Shown here: piece by piece, positions 33,706 through 45,789 of the stretch
Layout: every line of letters begins with the position of its first letter
How positions within the stretch are numbered: the first letter of the stretch is position 1
Source of the DNA: Chaetoderma sp. LZ-2023a
Lineage: Eukaryota > Mollusca > Caudofoveata > Chaetodermatida > Chaetodermatidae
Length of the DNA: 64,000 nucleotides
Assembly (NCBI GenBank): GCA_034401795.1
Contig: CM067373.1
Location: forward strand, 43,999,914 to 44,063,913
Direction: 5' to 3'
Notes under the pieces: generated by a model
Told to the model about the DNA's origin: nothing
Database searches by the model: none
Seen by the model: the letters and a program-made list of their open reading frames with translations, nothing else
Translations under genes and position numbers: made by a program

Positions 33706-35710
33706 TTATCGTCTGCACCAATGGCAGATATTTGTCAGTGTTAGTATCTCCTGCACCAATGGCAGATATTTGTCAGCGCTGGTATCCTCTGCACCAATGG
33801 CAGATATTTGTCAGTGTTAGTATCCTCTGCACCAATGGCAGATATTTGTCAGTGCTGCTATCCCCTGCACCAATGGCAGATATTTGTCAGTGCTGGTATC
33901 CTCTGCACCAATGGCAGATATTTATCAGTGTTGGTATCCTCTGCACCAATGGCAGATATTTATCAGTGTTGGTATGCTCTGCACCAATGGCAGATATTTG
34001 TCAGTGCTGCTATCCCCTGCACCAATGGCAGATATTTGTCAGTGCTGGTAGCCTCTGCACCAATGGCAGATATTTATCAGTGTTGGTATCCTCTGCACCA
34101 ATGGCAGATATTTATCAGTGTTGGTATGCTCTGCACCAATGGCAGATATTTGCCAGCGTCGTTATCCTCTGCACCAATGGCAGATATTTGTCAGTGCTGG
34201 TATCCTCTGCACCAATGGCAGATATTTGTCAGTGCTGGTATCCTCTGCACCAATGGCAGATATTTGTCAGTGTTAGTATCCTCTGCACCAATGGCAGATA
34301 TTTGTCAGTGCTGGTATCCTCTGCACCAATGGCAGATATTTGTCAGTGCTGGTATCCTCTGCACCAATGGCAGATATTTGTCAGTGCTGGTATCCTCTGC
34401 ACCAATGGCAGATATTTGTCAGTGCTGCTATCCCCTGCACCAATGGCAGATATTTGTCAGTGCTGGTATCCTCTGCACCAATGGCAGATATTTATCAGTG
34501 TTGGTATCCTCTGCACCAATGGCAGATATTTATCAGTGTTGGTATCCTCTGCACCAATGGCAGATATTTATCAGTGTTGGTATGCTCTGCACCAATGGCA
34601 GATATTTGCCAGCGTCGTTATCCTCTGCACCAATGGCAGATATTTGTCAGTGCTGGTATCCTCTGCACCAATGGCATATATTTGTCAGTGTTAGTATCCT
34701 CTGCACCAATGGCAGATATTTGTCAGTGTTAGTATCCTCTGCACCAATGGCAGATATTTGTCAGTGTTAGTATCCCCAGCACCAATGGCAGATATTTATC
34801 AGTGTTGGTATCCTCTGCACCAATGGCAGATATTTATCAGTGTTGGTATCCTCTGCACCAATGGCAGATATTTGTCAGTGCTGGTATCCTCTGCACCAAT
34901 GGCAGATATTTGTCAGTGCTGGTATCCTCTGCACCAATGGCAGATATTTATCAGTGTTGGTATCCTCTGCACCAATGGCAGATATTTATCAGTGTTGGTA
35001 TCCTCTGCACCAATGGCAGATATTTGTCAGTGCTGGTATCCTCTGCACCAATGGCAGATATTTGTCAGTGCTGGTATCCTCTGCACCAATGGCAGATATT
35101 TGCCAGCGTTGTTTTCTCTGCACCAATGGCAGATATTTGTCAGTGCTGGTAGCCTCTGCACCAATGGCAGATATTTGTCAGTGCTGGTATCCTCTGCACC
35201 AATGGCAGATATTTGTCAGTGCTGGTATCCTCTGCACCAATGGCAGATATTTGTCAGTGCTGGTAGCCTCTGCACCAATGGCAGATATTTGTCAGTGCTG
35301 GTAGCCTCTGCACCAATGGCAGATATTTGTCAGTGCTGGTATCCTCTGCACCAATGGCAGATATTTGCCAGCGTTGTTTTCTCTGCACCAATGGCAGATA
35401 TTTGTCAGTGTTGGTAGCCTCTGCACCAATGGCAGATATTTGTCAGTGTTGGTATCCTCTGCACCAATGGCAGATATTTGTCAGTGCTGGTATCCCCTGC
35501 ACCAATGGCAGATATTTGTCAGTGCTGGTAGCCTCTGCACCAATGGCAGATATTTGTCAGTGTTGGTAGCCTCTGCACCAATGGCAGATATTTGTCAGTG
35601 CTGGTAGCCTCTGCACCAATGGCAGATATTTGTCAGTGTTGGTATCCCCTGCACCAATGGCAGATATTTGTCAGTGTTGGTATTGTCAGTACCATTGGCA
35701 GATATTTGTG
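33706..35710 (-). repeat. 38-bp minisatellite, ~52 copies, in intron 6
   Basis: Unit ctctgcaccaatggcagata then tttgtcagtgctggtatc. On the gene strand each unit reads actgac (branch-site-like), about 20 nt, then attggtgcag, an acceptor-like end. It is open in several frames over long distances only because the unit lacks stops. The array ends about 120 bp before the exon 7 acceptor. Confidence 0.95.
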
Positions 35711-36084
35711 CACCTGAGATTGTCATTATGTTATAAGAGAATCGCAGTAATTCTGCTCATAGGCTTTTTCAGTTGGACTCTATTGACCTGGAAGGGTAGT
35801 ATTTTACTTTTATTTCATAATAATTGTGGGTTTATGGGAGCATCGTTCGTTAACCAACAACAAAGGTTTTCATTTAACCCTTTCATGGCGAACATTAAAA
35901 ATTAATCTTTTTTAATCATGATCCATACAGATCAGTACCCTGGAATTTTCTACTGGTATGACTGATCCATACTGTCATAACTGTAGTACTGCACAGAATA
36001 TAAAACTAATCAAATGTTCTGAATGCGCCATTTACACCATATTATTAGTATAATTAATCATTTAATCATCTTACATAATGTTTA

Positions 36085-36255
36085 TTTGCAGGCCAAGAGA
36101 ATACAATTTTTTTAAATTAACATTGGAATGACTGGCTCGTTTATTCAGCCCTATCATTCCAATGGTAAATTTTCTAAAATAGTTTTGGCCTGTAGATGGA
36201 CATTTCTCAAAACCACTGTAAAAGGTATTTTTGGTTATCTTGACCACTAAAGGAT
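36085..36255. repeat. hairpin element family 1, copy h
   Basis: Core ttggaatgactggctcgttt with complementary arm tcattccaatggtaaatt. Confidence 0.75.
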
Positions 36256-36577
36256 TTAAACAGCACAGATAACACCAACTAGTTGATGAAGTAAGCAGTA
36301 AATCCTGCTTGAAATGTGTCATAAAACTACTCTTGCTGAAAGACAGTGATCCAGCTGGATCAATTACTGTCCTAAAGCAGTGATCCGATCACCGAACCGT
36401 AAGCGAAAAAGGCCTTCTGATCACAGAATTAGTGGTTAATTTCTATCCCTGTCAATGAGGTTAATAATGTTGAGATATTAAATGAGATCTCATCGGCGAT
36501 TGTCTATAAATGCGACACCATGAGATACAAGAGTATTTATTAATATTACGCAATAAATATTCTACTGAATATTTTGA

Positions 36578-37795
36578 AACAAGAGGCCCAAGAGCACCTG
36601 TATTGCTCACCTGGACCATAGGCATTTCAACTAGAATGCTCTTTATCAAGAAGATGGCCACTGAATCATTTATCCGACAGTTTTGAAAATTGCAAATTTG
36701 AGATCAGAATGCCCAAAAACACATAAAAAAACAATTTTGGCCTCAAAATCCATCAAATAAAAAGAAAATCTAATACGGACACCAAACATGCTATATTTTG
36801 ATTGGCCCATGGTGTCCAGTTTTTTTACGGATCAACTTCCCTTGAACAAACTTCAATGGTCCTTAGTCCCTAATCGTATCTGCCAAATTTTGGCCCGATC
36901 CCTTCAGTGGTTCTGGAGAAGTCGTTATTGCTACAACTAGGTCACCCAAGACGGCCGCCAAACCATTTGACCAATCAAGTTCCCTTGAACAAACTTGGTT
37001 CAGCTCTTACCCTAAATCATATTTCATGAGGTTTGCATCAATCCTCCAAGCGGTTTTGGAGAAAATTTTTTAAGATGTTTCTAAAAATCGGCCAAAATCC
37101 AAGATGGCCACCCGCCCAATTGGACGATTGGCTTCGTTTGAACAAACTTAAATCTCTATGCACTAAGGATGCTTCCTGCGAAATATAATTGAAATCGGAC
37201 CAGCAGTTCTCGAGAAGAAAACATTTTAAATTTCCCATTGCTTTAGTATGGGAGCTTTTGGCCGGAAAATGATCCAAGATGGCCGCCAAACCGTTTATCC
37301 GACAAATTCGAAAATTGTAAATTTGTGATCAGAATACTGCAAAACACATACAAAACCAATTTCGGCCTCAAAATCCATCAAATAAAAAAATCCAATATGG
37401 CCGCCAAACACGCTATATTTTGATTGGTTTTTTTATGGATCAACTTCTCTTGAACAAACTCTAATGGCCCGTAGGCCCTAATCATATCTGCCAAATTTCG
37501 GCCCGATCCCTTCAGCGGTTCTGGAGAAGACATTTTCGCTACAACTAGGTCAACCAAGATGGCCGCCTAACCATTTGACCAGTCAAGTCCCCTTGAACAA
37601 ACTTAGTTCAGCTCTTGCCCCATGATCATATTTCATGAGATTTGCATCAATCCCCTAAGCGGTTTCGGAGATTTTTAGACGTTTCCTAAAATTGGCCTAA
37701 ATCCAAGATGGCCACCGGCCAAATTGGCCGATCGGGTTCATTTGAACAAACTTGGATCCTGATGCCCTAAGGATGCTTCCTGCCAAATATAATTG

Positions 37796-37827
<32 letters not shown>

Positions 37828-37905
37828 TTTAAAGGAAAAGTTGACGGACGACGGATGGTCGCCACGGCATAAGCTCACTTGGCCTTTCAGGCCAGGTGAG
37901 CTAAT
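36578..37905. repeat. long dispersed repeat, copy 2
   Basis: From acaagaggcccaagagcacc to ggccaggtgagctaatt. Internal tandem halves with aagatggccgccaaac, ccttgaacaaactt and ttcagcggttctggag. Confidence 0.8.
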
Positions 37906-38235
37906 TAATATACAAGCAAGCTGCTGTATAAATCGGCAAGAAAATCCAATCAGATTCTTTTCAAACACTTATCTGCATGCATGCTTGTCTATATTTAGTG
38001 ATGATGTTATGTCAGTGGTTAAAAGAGAAGTATTTTCTTCCACCTACTGGCTGTCCGAAAACCCCTTGTATTCAAGTGGGCATGCCCAAATGTAACAGAC
38101 AAGAGGTTTTGTGACGGACAATAGACAGCAATCTGCAGGTAATGAAGGCTTAATTAAAATTAAGTCAGTTTTAGTGCCTAATCCTCAAACTGTCATCTTT
38201 CAATACTACGCACCAAAAGAGCTGTGATGTTTTAA

Positions 38236-38467
38236 CCCTTTAGCACTCAAGCAGGACAAAACAGCTTCTGCAGGGGTCTTAAGAAATCATCATTTGCCAA
38301 CTAAGAGAAAACTTTTAGAAAATGTCCCACTGGAATGACTGGCTCAATAACTCGCGCCAGTCATTTCAGTGATTAATTTTCAAAAAATATCCATCTTGTG
38401 GTATGCAAACGGACATTTTCTGAGAAAATTTTAATTTTCCTGATGAAATAAGAGTGTTAAAGGGTTA
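38236..38467. repeat. hairpin element family 1, copy i
   Basis: Complete copy with ends taaccctttagcactcaagc and gagtgttaaagggtta; 66 bp from the exon 6 donor. Confidence 0.85.
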
Positions 38468-38533
38468 CGTTAAAACTATAATTGTAGAGTTTTAGATTAT
38501 GTTACGGTTATTCCGCCTAGAATTGAATGTTAC

Positions 38534-38632
38534 CTCAAAGATGGTATCTTCACAGAAATTGACAAAACTTTCCAGCTTCTCTTTGTCACCGCCTTCATTC
38601 ACCACACTATGCAGAAATGAACGTTTAGATTC
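38534..38632 (-). CDS. RyR: RyR exon 6 (U-motif region)
   Basis: Thirty-three codons, phase 0/0, acceptor aaaag, donor gtaaca. It encodes [19 protein letters not shown] and [11 protein letters not shown], the invertebrate form of the conserved RyR block that links the core to the membrane part. Confidence 0.96.
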
Positions 38633-39003
38633 CTTTTAACAAAAACATAAATATGTCTTACAGGTTAAAAATGGTTCATTATTCAGTCAGAATCAGGAAA
38701 TCATATGCAAAATCCATTATGTCAAAATTATTATGTTCAATATTTTGAAATTAATTTGACTGACAGCTACTGTTTCAATGTTGACTAAATCATTGATTTT
38801 CTATATACAATATAACTTGTCTACAAAGGACATCAAGTGACTCAACTAAAATTGCCTTTAAATGTGTCCTTATACGGAGCTGTCATTTAGCAAACAGCTT
38901 TGATTGTACACTCACAATATAGACAAACTCGCTAGCTATTCTCTCCCCATTTATAGCCAAGCCACCCACACTTTTTTTAACTTGTTGGAATTCACAGAAT
39001 GAC

Positions 39004-39404
39004 TTACCTTAATCTGTGGTTTCTCCCATTGATCAATGTGTGAGTTTCACAGAATGACCTACCTTAATCTGGGGTTTCTCTCATTGATCAATGTGTGATT
39101 GTGTGACAGAATAACCTAACTTAATCTGTGGTTTCTACCATTGATCAATGTGTGATTGTTTGACAGAATGACCTACCTTAATCTGTGGTTTCTACCATTG
39201 ATCAATGTGTGATTGCGTGACAGAATAACCTAACTTAATCTGTGGTTTCTACCATTGATCAATGTGTGATTGTTTGACAGAATGACCTACCTTAATCTGT
39301 GGTTTCTCCCAATGATCAATGTGTGATTGTGTGACAGAATAACCTAACTTAATCTGTGGTTTCTCTCATTGATCAATGTGTGATTGTTTGACAGAATGAC
39401 CTAC
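39004..39404 (-). repeat. 57-bp minisatellite copied from exon 5's 3' end and donor
   Basis: Seven intronic units follow the exonic one. On the gene strand each repeats the exon's end (HID-W/Q-KPQIK coding bases), then a donor position, then the first intron bases. Units alternate between intact donors (gtaggt, or gtaagt in the most distal unit near 39008) and a mutated form (ttaggt), a two-unit higher-order pattern. The unit is 19 codons, but reading on from exon 5 meets TGA in the first extra copy. Confidence 0.9.
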
Positions 39405-39561
39405 CTTAATCTGTGGTTTCTCCCATTGATCAATGTGTGATTGTTTGATTTCAAAGTAGACACGTTCAATCTTGTTTGCACTGCCCATGATCTCAATGCG
39501 GCCCAGATACGGGTTAAAGTAATCCAGCACACTATGCGCTTTCTCAAGCAAACGTTCCAAT
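39405..39561 (-). CDS. RyR: RyR exon 5 (core/U-motif approach)
   Basis: One base plus 52 codons, ending in phase 0; acceptor aatttcag, donor AAG|gtaggt. It reads [37 protein letters not shown] and QWEKPQIK, all RyR hallmarks. The last ~40 bp of the exon with its donor is the founder, or a member, of the 57-bp minisatellite that follows in the intron. Confidence 0.96.
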
Positions 39562-40192
39562 CTGAAATTCGACAAGAGTAATCAGACATTGCAGAACCTC
39601 GCCATCCCGTTTTTGTGATGTTGCAAAACATTTTTAGATTTACCCAGGGTTTTTTCTTGTGTTAAAATGAGCCAGATCAGCCCAAAGGTTTTCAGAGAAT
39701 GACAAGATGCAGTATTTGATCGGATTCAGTTGTGGATTTTTTATCGGATCACAGCCAAAGTCTGGAGAACCTCTTTCACTGTAAGACCCTCTGTTGTGTT
39801 AAAATTTGAGCCAAGTCTGACAAGTACCTTTTTAGATAGTTCCCGACATACACATGCATATGGAATACCATATTCCGCTTCCAGAGCGAGGGTTATAAAT
39901 TATAAGAATTATCATCGATGCATGAATATGCATGCACTGATGCAGCCTAACACACGCATCACATGTACACACAAACACACAAGCGCAATACAGGGATTCA
40001 TTTCTAGCTTTGCCATGGACATTTCTAACCAAGGGCCACCAAATTTGATGCACATTTAAATCGATTTCAAGAGAACGATACAGGTCAATTGGTGAATATA
40101 TTTTTTAACTAATTCGACTTCGAGAGGTGATGCTACCTATGGGCGAGTGTGGATGAGTGTGTATTATTAATCAAATGTTAGTTAGGGCATAC
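39562..40192. other. intron 4: no feature seen
   Basis: A 109-codon plus-strand open frame at 39730-40059 has no recognisable motif and no splice support. Confidence 0.5.
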
Positions 40193-40354
40193 CGTGGATC
40201 ATTAGGCATATGTTCGGAGAGATTGGTCAGTAGGACAGCCATCGTGAAGCCAATGTCCTTGGCTGGGTTATGGAAGCGGTCAGTGAACTCGTGGAAGTCG
40301 ACTTTACCGTCTTGATTAGCATCCACGCACATCATAATGTAATCAATCTCCTCA
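40193..40354 (-). CDS. RyR: RyR exon 4 (second EF-hand and following helices)
   Basis: One base plus 53 codons plus two bases; acceptor tttgacag, donor gtatgc. It opens EEIDYIMMC, then the loop DANQDGKVDFHE, a full EF-hand consensus, then RFHNPAKDIGF and LLTNLSEHMPNDP, which are diagnostic RyR blocks. The upstream intron (40355 to the EF-hand exons) is about 8 kb. Confidence 0.97.
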
Positions 40355-41013
40355 CTGTCAAATAAGAAAAAAATCTCCCAGTTTAGAAACAATTGTGATT
40401 ATCACTTGACCTACTGACATCAAACTAAAATTCTTGATCGTATGGGTGTTCAAGGAATAATTGGCCAAAACTGGACACAATTTCCTAAACTACAATCATA
40501 CCAAAATCAGACATACCGCCACCTATACCGAGAAGTATGGATAAATTTGAACATTTAAAATAAATTGAAAGGGACAAAATACACAAAAATAAGATAATTA
40601 CTTATTACAAACATCTTACAGAGCAGGCAAGAAGTACAGGAAAATAGCTTATTAACCATCGGACTGCTGCAAGCCATCAGACAACAATTTCATTGGGCTA
40701 TAATTCAGGACCTCTTGAATATTTTGAAAACAATTGTTTTCAATATATTCAGTATATCCAGAGTTAAACCCAATGGTAAATGTAGTCTGCAAAAACTCAG
40801 TAGGTAGACAGGTAAGAGATATAACAAATCAAGAATTATTCTTCCTGACATAAATTTGAGAACCATTGTTATGTAAATAGAACTATTGTGCAGATCGTAA
40901 ATAAGTGTGAAAAACTACCAATTTTACATAAAACACAAAGTAATGTGTGCACAATAAATAAACGTGATCATGAAGGTGCAACAAGTGATCAACCCACTAA
41001 AGATTTTGTGAAA

Positions 41014-41015
<2 letters not shown>

Positions 41016-41069
<54 letters not shown>
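41016..41069. repeat. (TA)n microsatellite
   Basis: About 27 TA dinucleotides without interruption. Confidence 0.98.
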
Positions 41070-41071
<2 letters not shown>

Positions 41072-41164
41072 GCCATCAACAATAGTGGGATCCATTTCTA
41101 GCTATGCCCCGCCCATTTCTAGCTAAGCTCCACACTTTTTTACGTGTATCGGAATCGCTTTATA

Positions 41165-41310
41165 TACTTTGAATCCTGAATTCCCAGAATTCCAATTTCA
41201 TGATAATTATACAGGTAAGCTGTTGAGTATTTTGAAACTAATTTTACTTGGCGCTGTTGCTGCCTAACGCAAATTAGTTTCAAAATAGTCAAAAGAAAGT
41301 TTATTAAATT
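41165..41310. repeat. hairpin element family 2, copy
   Basis: Arms tattttgaaactaatttta and aaattagtttcaaaatagtc around gctgttgctgcctaac. Confidence 0.8.
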
Positions 41311-41796
41311 TTTAATTCATTAAACACAGAATTCGCACACTTGAGACTTTGATTTTTATGACAGAGTTATAATACATCATTATGATTATGACATCAGCAT
41401 CTTAGTGATGTATTTGATTATGACATCAGATACTTGAGTGTCAGAGCGGATCCTTCCATTATACAGTGACTAAATATTTTCAAGTAGATCAAATGTGTCA
41501 CGATGTATAACGTACTCCATTGAATATTTGGACATTATTCCACAGCAATGCTTTCGATTCAGGTTAGTTTCAAAATATTCAACAACTACTTACCTGTATG
41601 ATTGCTCTGAAACTGAACATGGGATTAGTTTTGGTTAAATGGACAACATCGTCTCTCAATTCTCATTCTTAAAGTGCAATATTTGGGTAAGATAATTATG
41701 AAATAAATATACAACCAACAACAGGGCTCGTGGTCTCTACGCACTCAGCTGTCTAAAACTTAAGTACTGGATGATGGAGCCTACATGGTTTATAGT

Positions 41797-41995
41797 GTAA
41801 CCCTTTATATCAACGCATATCAGCCAAAACAGCGTCTGCAGTGATCTTGAGAAATGTTCATTTACCACTGGATCGAGCCAGTCATTCCAGTGATAAATTT
41901 TCAAAGACTAGTCTTCTCTTCGTCTGCAAATGGGCATTTTTAATGAGAAAATTGAAATTTTCTTGAAGAAATTCAAGGGTTAAAGGATTAATTGT
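41797..41995. repeat. hairpin element family 1, copy j
   Basis: Shortened centre (tttaccactggatcgagcca), right arm complete, ends aagggttaaaggattaa. Confidence 0.75.
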
Positions 41996-42254
41996 ATTGC
42001 TCTCACAGGTCAAATTATGCTTGCCATCTCCTGTAGCAAGGTCACATTAACCTTGCTTACATCATCTCAAGGTCACATTAACCTTGTTTACATATTTTCA
42101 AGGTCACATTGACATATTTTACATTATCCCAAGGTTACTTTGACCTTTGACCATCACAGGGTCGGAATGACCTAATTTCCATCATCACATGTAATTTCTT
42201 GACAAACACATGCACAAATCCAAGAAAATATATAAAATGAAATGTGCTGCCAAG

Positions 42255-42445
42255 CCAACCAAACCCAGCCTCTACAATGGCTTCGAGCAATTCCATTTGC
42301 AAGCCATAGAAACCAGAAATTTCAGCTAGCCAAGCCAGTCATTTCAGAGGTAATTTGTCAAAAATAGCCATCTCTTGGCCTGCAAATGGACATTCTCCAA
42401 GCAAAGGTTTCTTGACCAATGTTAATCATTGAAGGGTCAATGTGT
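42255..42445. repeat. hairpin element family 1, copy k
   Basis: Diverged; recognisable arms catttgcaagccatagaa and ttggcctgcaaatggacatt. Confidence 0.65.
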
Positions 42446-42734
42446 ATTCTCCAGAAATTATAACACAGGGATCTAGACTTTATAAGGTCGTTAGTGTCAG
42501 GTGTCACCTGTGAAAGTAAAGATGAAACATGATAGCACAAAGAGTCATTGCTGCAATGGTTCAGATGACTGAAGTAAAGACAACATGTGATGATGTCAGC
42601 ATCAAGCTCTTACAAATGCCACAATTCATGTCCAGGTTTTGAATGTTAAAGGAACAGAAGCAAACTATCATATGATGCTTATTGGTAATTTCATACAATA
42701 GTCAAATTACGTCCAAAGAATTGGAATATTTTCT

Positions 42735-42925
42735 TTTTGAATGTCCATTTACACGCCAAGACAATACAATTTTTGAAAATTTATCACTGGAATGACTGGC
42801 TCGGTTATCGAGCCAGTCATCCCAGTGGTAAATTTACAAAAATTGTGTTCTCCTGGACTGTAAATGGACATTCCACAAGAACATAGCAGAGGCTGGTTTT
42901 GGCCGGTATGGCCATTAAAGGGTTA
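42735..42925. repeat. hairpin element family 1, copy l
   Basis: Very clean palindrome with centre gactggctcggttatcgag then ccagtcat; ends ggccattaaagggttaa. Confidence 0.88.
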
Positions 42926-43489
42926 ATAAACCAGAAATGAATCAGAATAATTTGAGAAAAAGCATTTACTAGCTCTAGTAGTGCTTAACTTGGAAGCAGT
43001 TAGTGACATTGCTGGCCCTTCGCACTCCGTTGTGTGTCTAATTTCTGTGAAGGTTTAGCCAAGAATTATTAAAATTGGCCCAGTGTTTAATAAGTAGTCT
43101 TTTATATGATCTTCCAGGGACCGACCTACTCATTTGAAATCATTAGCCAGTGAATTATCCTATTTGGGGATTTCATTAGCCAAATCTGGACTATTTTGGG
43201 ATTTCATTAGCCAAATCTTGGACTTTCTTAGCCTAACCTATCAATCTAATCCTTTATGATCCCGCTAGTTCTTAAAGCTAATAACCAAGTAAGAGATGAC
43301 CAGCTGGTCATGTAAGAAATAAAATATTGGATAGAATTAGATGTATCATCATGGTTTAAGGGGAACTGACATACCAACATACATGTAAAATCATTAGCTA
43401 GTGAATTAGCCTATTTTGACATTTTATTAGCCAACCATGAAAGTTATCTTGAAAGCGAATTGGCGAATGGGTAGGTCTTGTCCATGATC

Positions 43490-45205
43490 TTTTAAATTTT
43501 AAGAAAATCCAAGATGGCCACGAAAACTTTTATTGATCCATGGCGGCCATGTTTTTTATGTATCAACTTTCATTGACAAACTTTAATGGCCCTTCGTCCC
43601 TAATCATATCTGCCAAATTTCGATCCAATGAGATCAGCACCTCTGTAGAAGTCGTTTTCGCGAAAACCAGGTCATCCACGATGGCCGCCAAACTATTTGG
43701 ACATTCATGTTCCCTTGAACAAACTTGGTCCAGCTCCTCCCATAAATGATATTTCATGAGTTTTAAATCGATCTCCCAAGCAGTTTCGGATAAGATTTTT
43801 AAACATTTTAAAAAATCGCCAAATTCCAAGATGGCCACCAGTCAAATTGGTCAATCGCCTTCGATTGAACAAACTTGGATCTCTATGCCCTAAGGATACT
43901 TTCTGCCATATATACTTGAAATTGACCCAGTGGTTCTCAAGAAGACATTTGAAATTTCCCATTGATTTAGTAAGAGAGCTTTTGGCGGGAAAATGATCAA
44001 AGCTGGCCACCAAATCTTTTATCGGACAGTTTCGAAAATGGCAAATTTGAAATCAGAAAACCCCCAAAAATATATATAACCAATTTCGGCCTCAAAATCA
44101 ATCCAATAAAAAAAAATCCAATATGGGCGCCAAGCACACTACATTTTGACTGGCAAATGGTGGCCATGCTTTTTTTTACCTATCAACTTCCCTTGAACAA
44201 ATTTAATCGCCCTTAGTCTCAAATCATATCTCCCAAATTTAGACCCGATCCGTTCAGTGGTTCGAGGTGGTTTTCACGAAAACTAGGTCATCCAAGATGG
44301 CCACCAAACTATTTGGCCAATCAAGTGTGCTTGGTTCAGTTCTTGCCCTAAATGATATTTCATTAGTTTTTTAAGGACATTTCTATTGGCTGATCGGCTT
44401 CGTTTGAACAAACTTGGATCTCTATGCCCTAAGGATGCTTTCTGCTAAATATACTTGAAATTGATTGTGGTTCTCGAGAAGACGACATTTTAAATTTCCC
44501 ATTGCTTTAGTATGTGAGCTTTTGGCAGTAAAATGATCCAAGATGACTGCCAAACCGTTTATCCGACAGTTTCGAAAATGCTAAATTTGAAATCAGAATA
44601 ACCAAAAAACACTTATAAAAACAATCTCATTCTCAAAGTCCATCAAATAAAAAAATCCAATATGGCTGCCAAACACACTAGATTTTGATTGGGCCATGGC
44701 AGCCATGTTTTTTTATGTAACAACTTCCCATGAACAAACTTTAATAGCCTAATCCCTTGAACAAACTTCAATAGCCTAAGGCCTTAATCATATCTCCCAA
44801 ATATTGGCCCGTTCAGTGGTTCAGAAGTCGTTTTCGTGAAATCTAGGTCATCTACGATGGCCATCAAACTATTTGGCAATCAATTTCTCTTAAACAAACT
44901 TCGTTCAGCTCCTGGGTTAGATGATATTTCATGAATTTTGAATCGATCCCACAAGCGGTTTCGGAGATTTTTAAACACATTTCTAAAAATCGGCCAAAAT
45001 CCATGTTGGCCACTGTCCAAATTGGCCGATCGTCTTCGTTTGAACAAACTTGAATCCCTATGACATAGGAGTGCTTCCTGCCAGATATAACTGAAATAAG
45101 CCCTGTGGTTCTTGAGAAGTGGTTTAAAGGAAACTTTGATGGCTGGATGACGGACAGTCGCCGTGGCATAAGCTCACTTGGCCTTTCAGGCTAGGTGAGC
45201 TAATA
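43490..45205. repeat. long dispersed repeat, copy 3
   Basis: Longer copy with three internal rounds of tccaagatggccaccaaa, cccttgaacaaactt and gaccgatccgttcagtgg-type phrases; ends ggcctttcaggctaggtgag. Confidence 0.78.
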
Positions 45206-45534
45206 ACAAAAGCAGACCGGAATATGGTTTCATAAGCATTACGAATAGTATTCCCTCGACATAGAGCAGAATGAAAAGGACCAGTAACAGCACTAATTGC
45301 TTCTCACCCGAGTGACATAAATGCTATTTAGCTGCTTTTTAAAAATTCTTCCGATTTATTTCTATTTTTACTGGCGGTTATAGGCTGTTTATTATATAGT
45401 TATCATTCACCATCATTTTTTTAGTTCCCTGGTCCTTTCGTTTAACAAGTGAACATCAACACCTCATCCAGAAATCACCTGCCTTTTGGAGCCCAGAGGT
45501 GATACAACACACCTGCTTTAACACCTGTAATGCC

Positions 45535-45670
45535 AGTATCTCAATTTCAAGACAACTGTACAGGTTAGCTGTTTAATAGCTGGAAGAAACTAATTAGAAT
45601 GGAACCTGTTACTGCTATAGGCAGCAACAGCTTCCAGCCAAATTAGTTTCAAAATAATCAACACAATATT
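45535..45670. repeat. hairpin element family 2, copy
   Basis: Contains caatttcaagacaactgtac, an aactaattagaatggaacct arm and agccaaattagtttcaaaat. Other copies of the family are near 38740, 40670-40765, 41535-41630, 47695-47830, 48780-48915, 49215-49270 and 56220-56330. Confidence 0.8.
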
Positions 45671-45789
45671 CCTTGCATCAAAGTTGTTGTTGTCTTTGGT
45701 CTGTGTGGGCTAAAGAAACAGCGTCGTTTGGCTACAAAATGCACAACCTATAGCAAGTCTCCTGTATCAAGAGACCACCTGTGTATAGC

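Noticed and set aside
33732-35905. Long overlapping plus-strand open frames (up to 320 codons) with a repeated protein pattern
   Set aside because: They exist in several frames because the 38-bp unit has no stop and is not a multiple of three. The sequence is an intronic minisatellite antisense to RyR.
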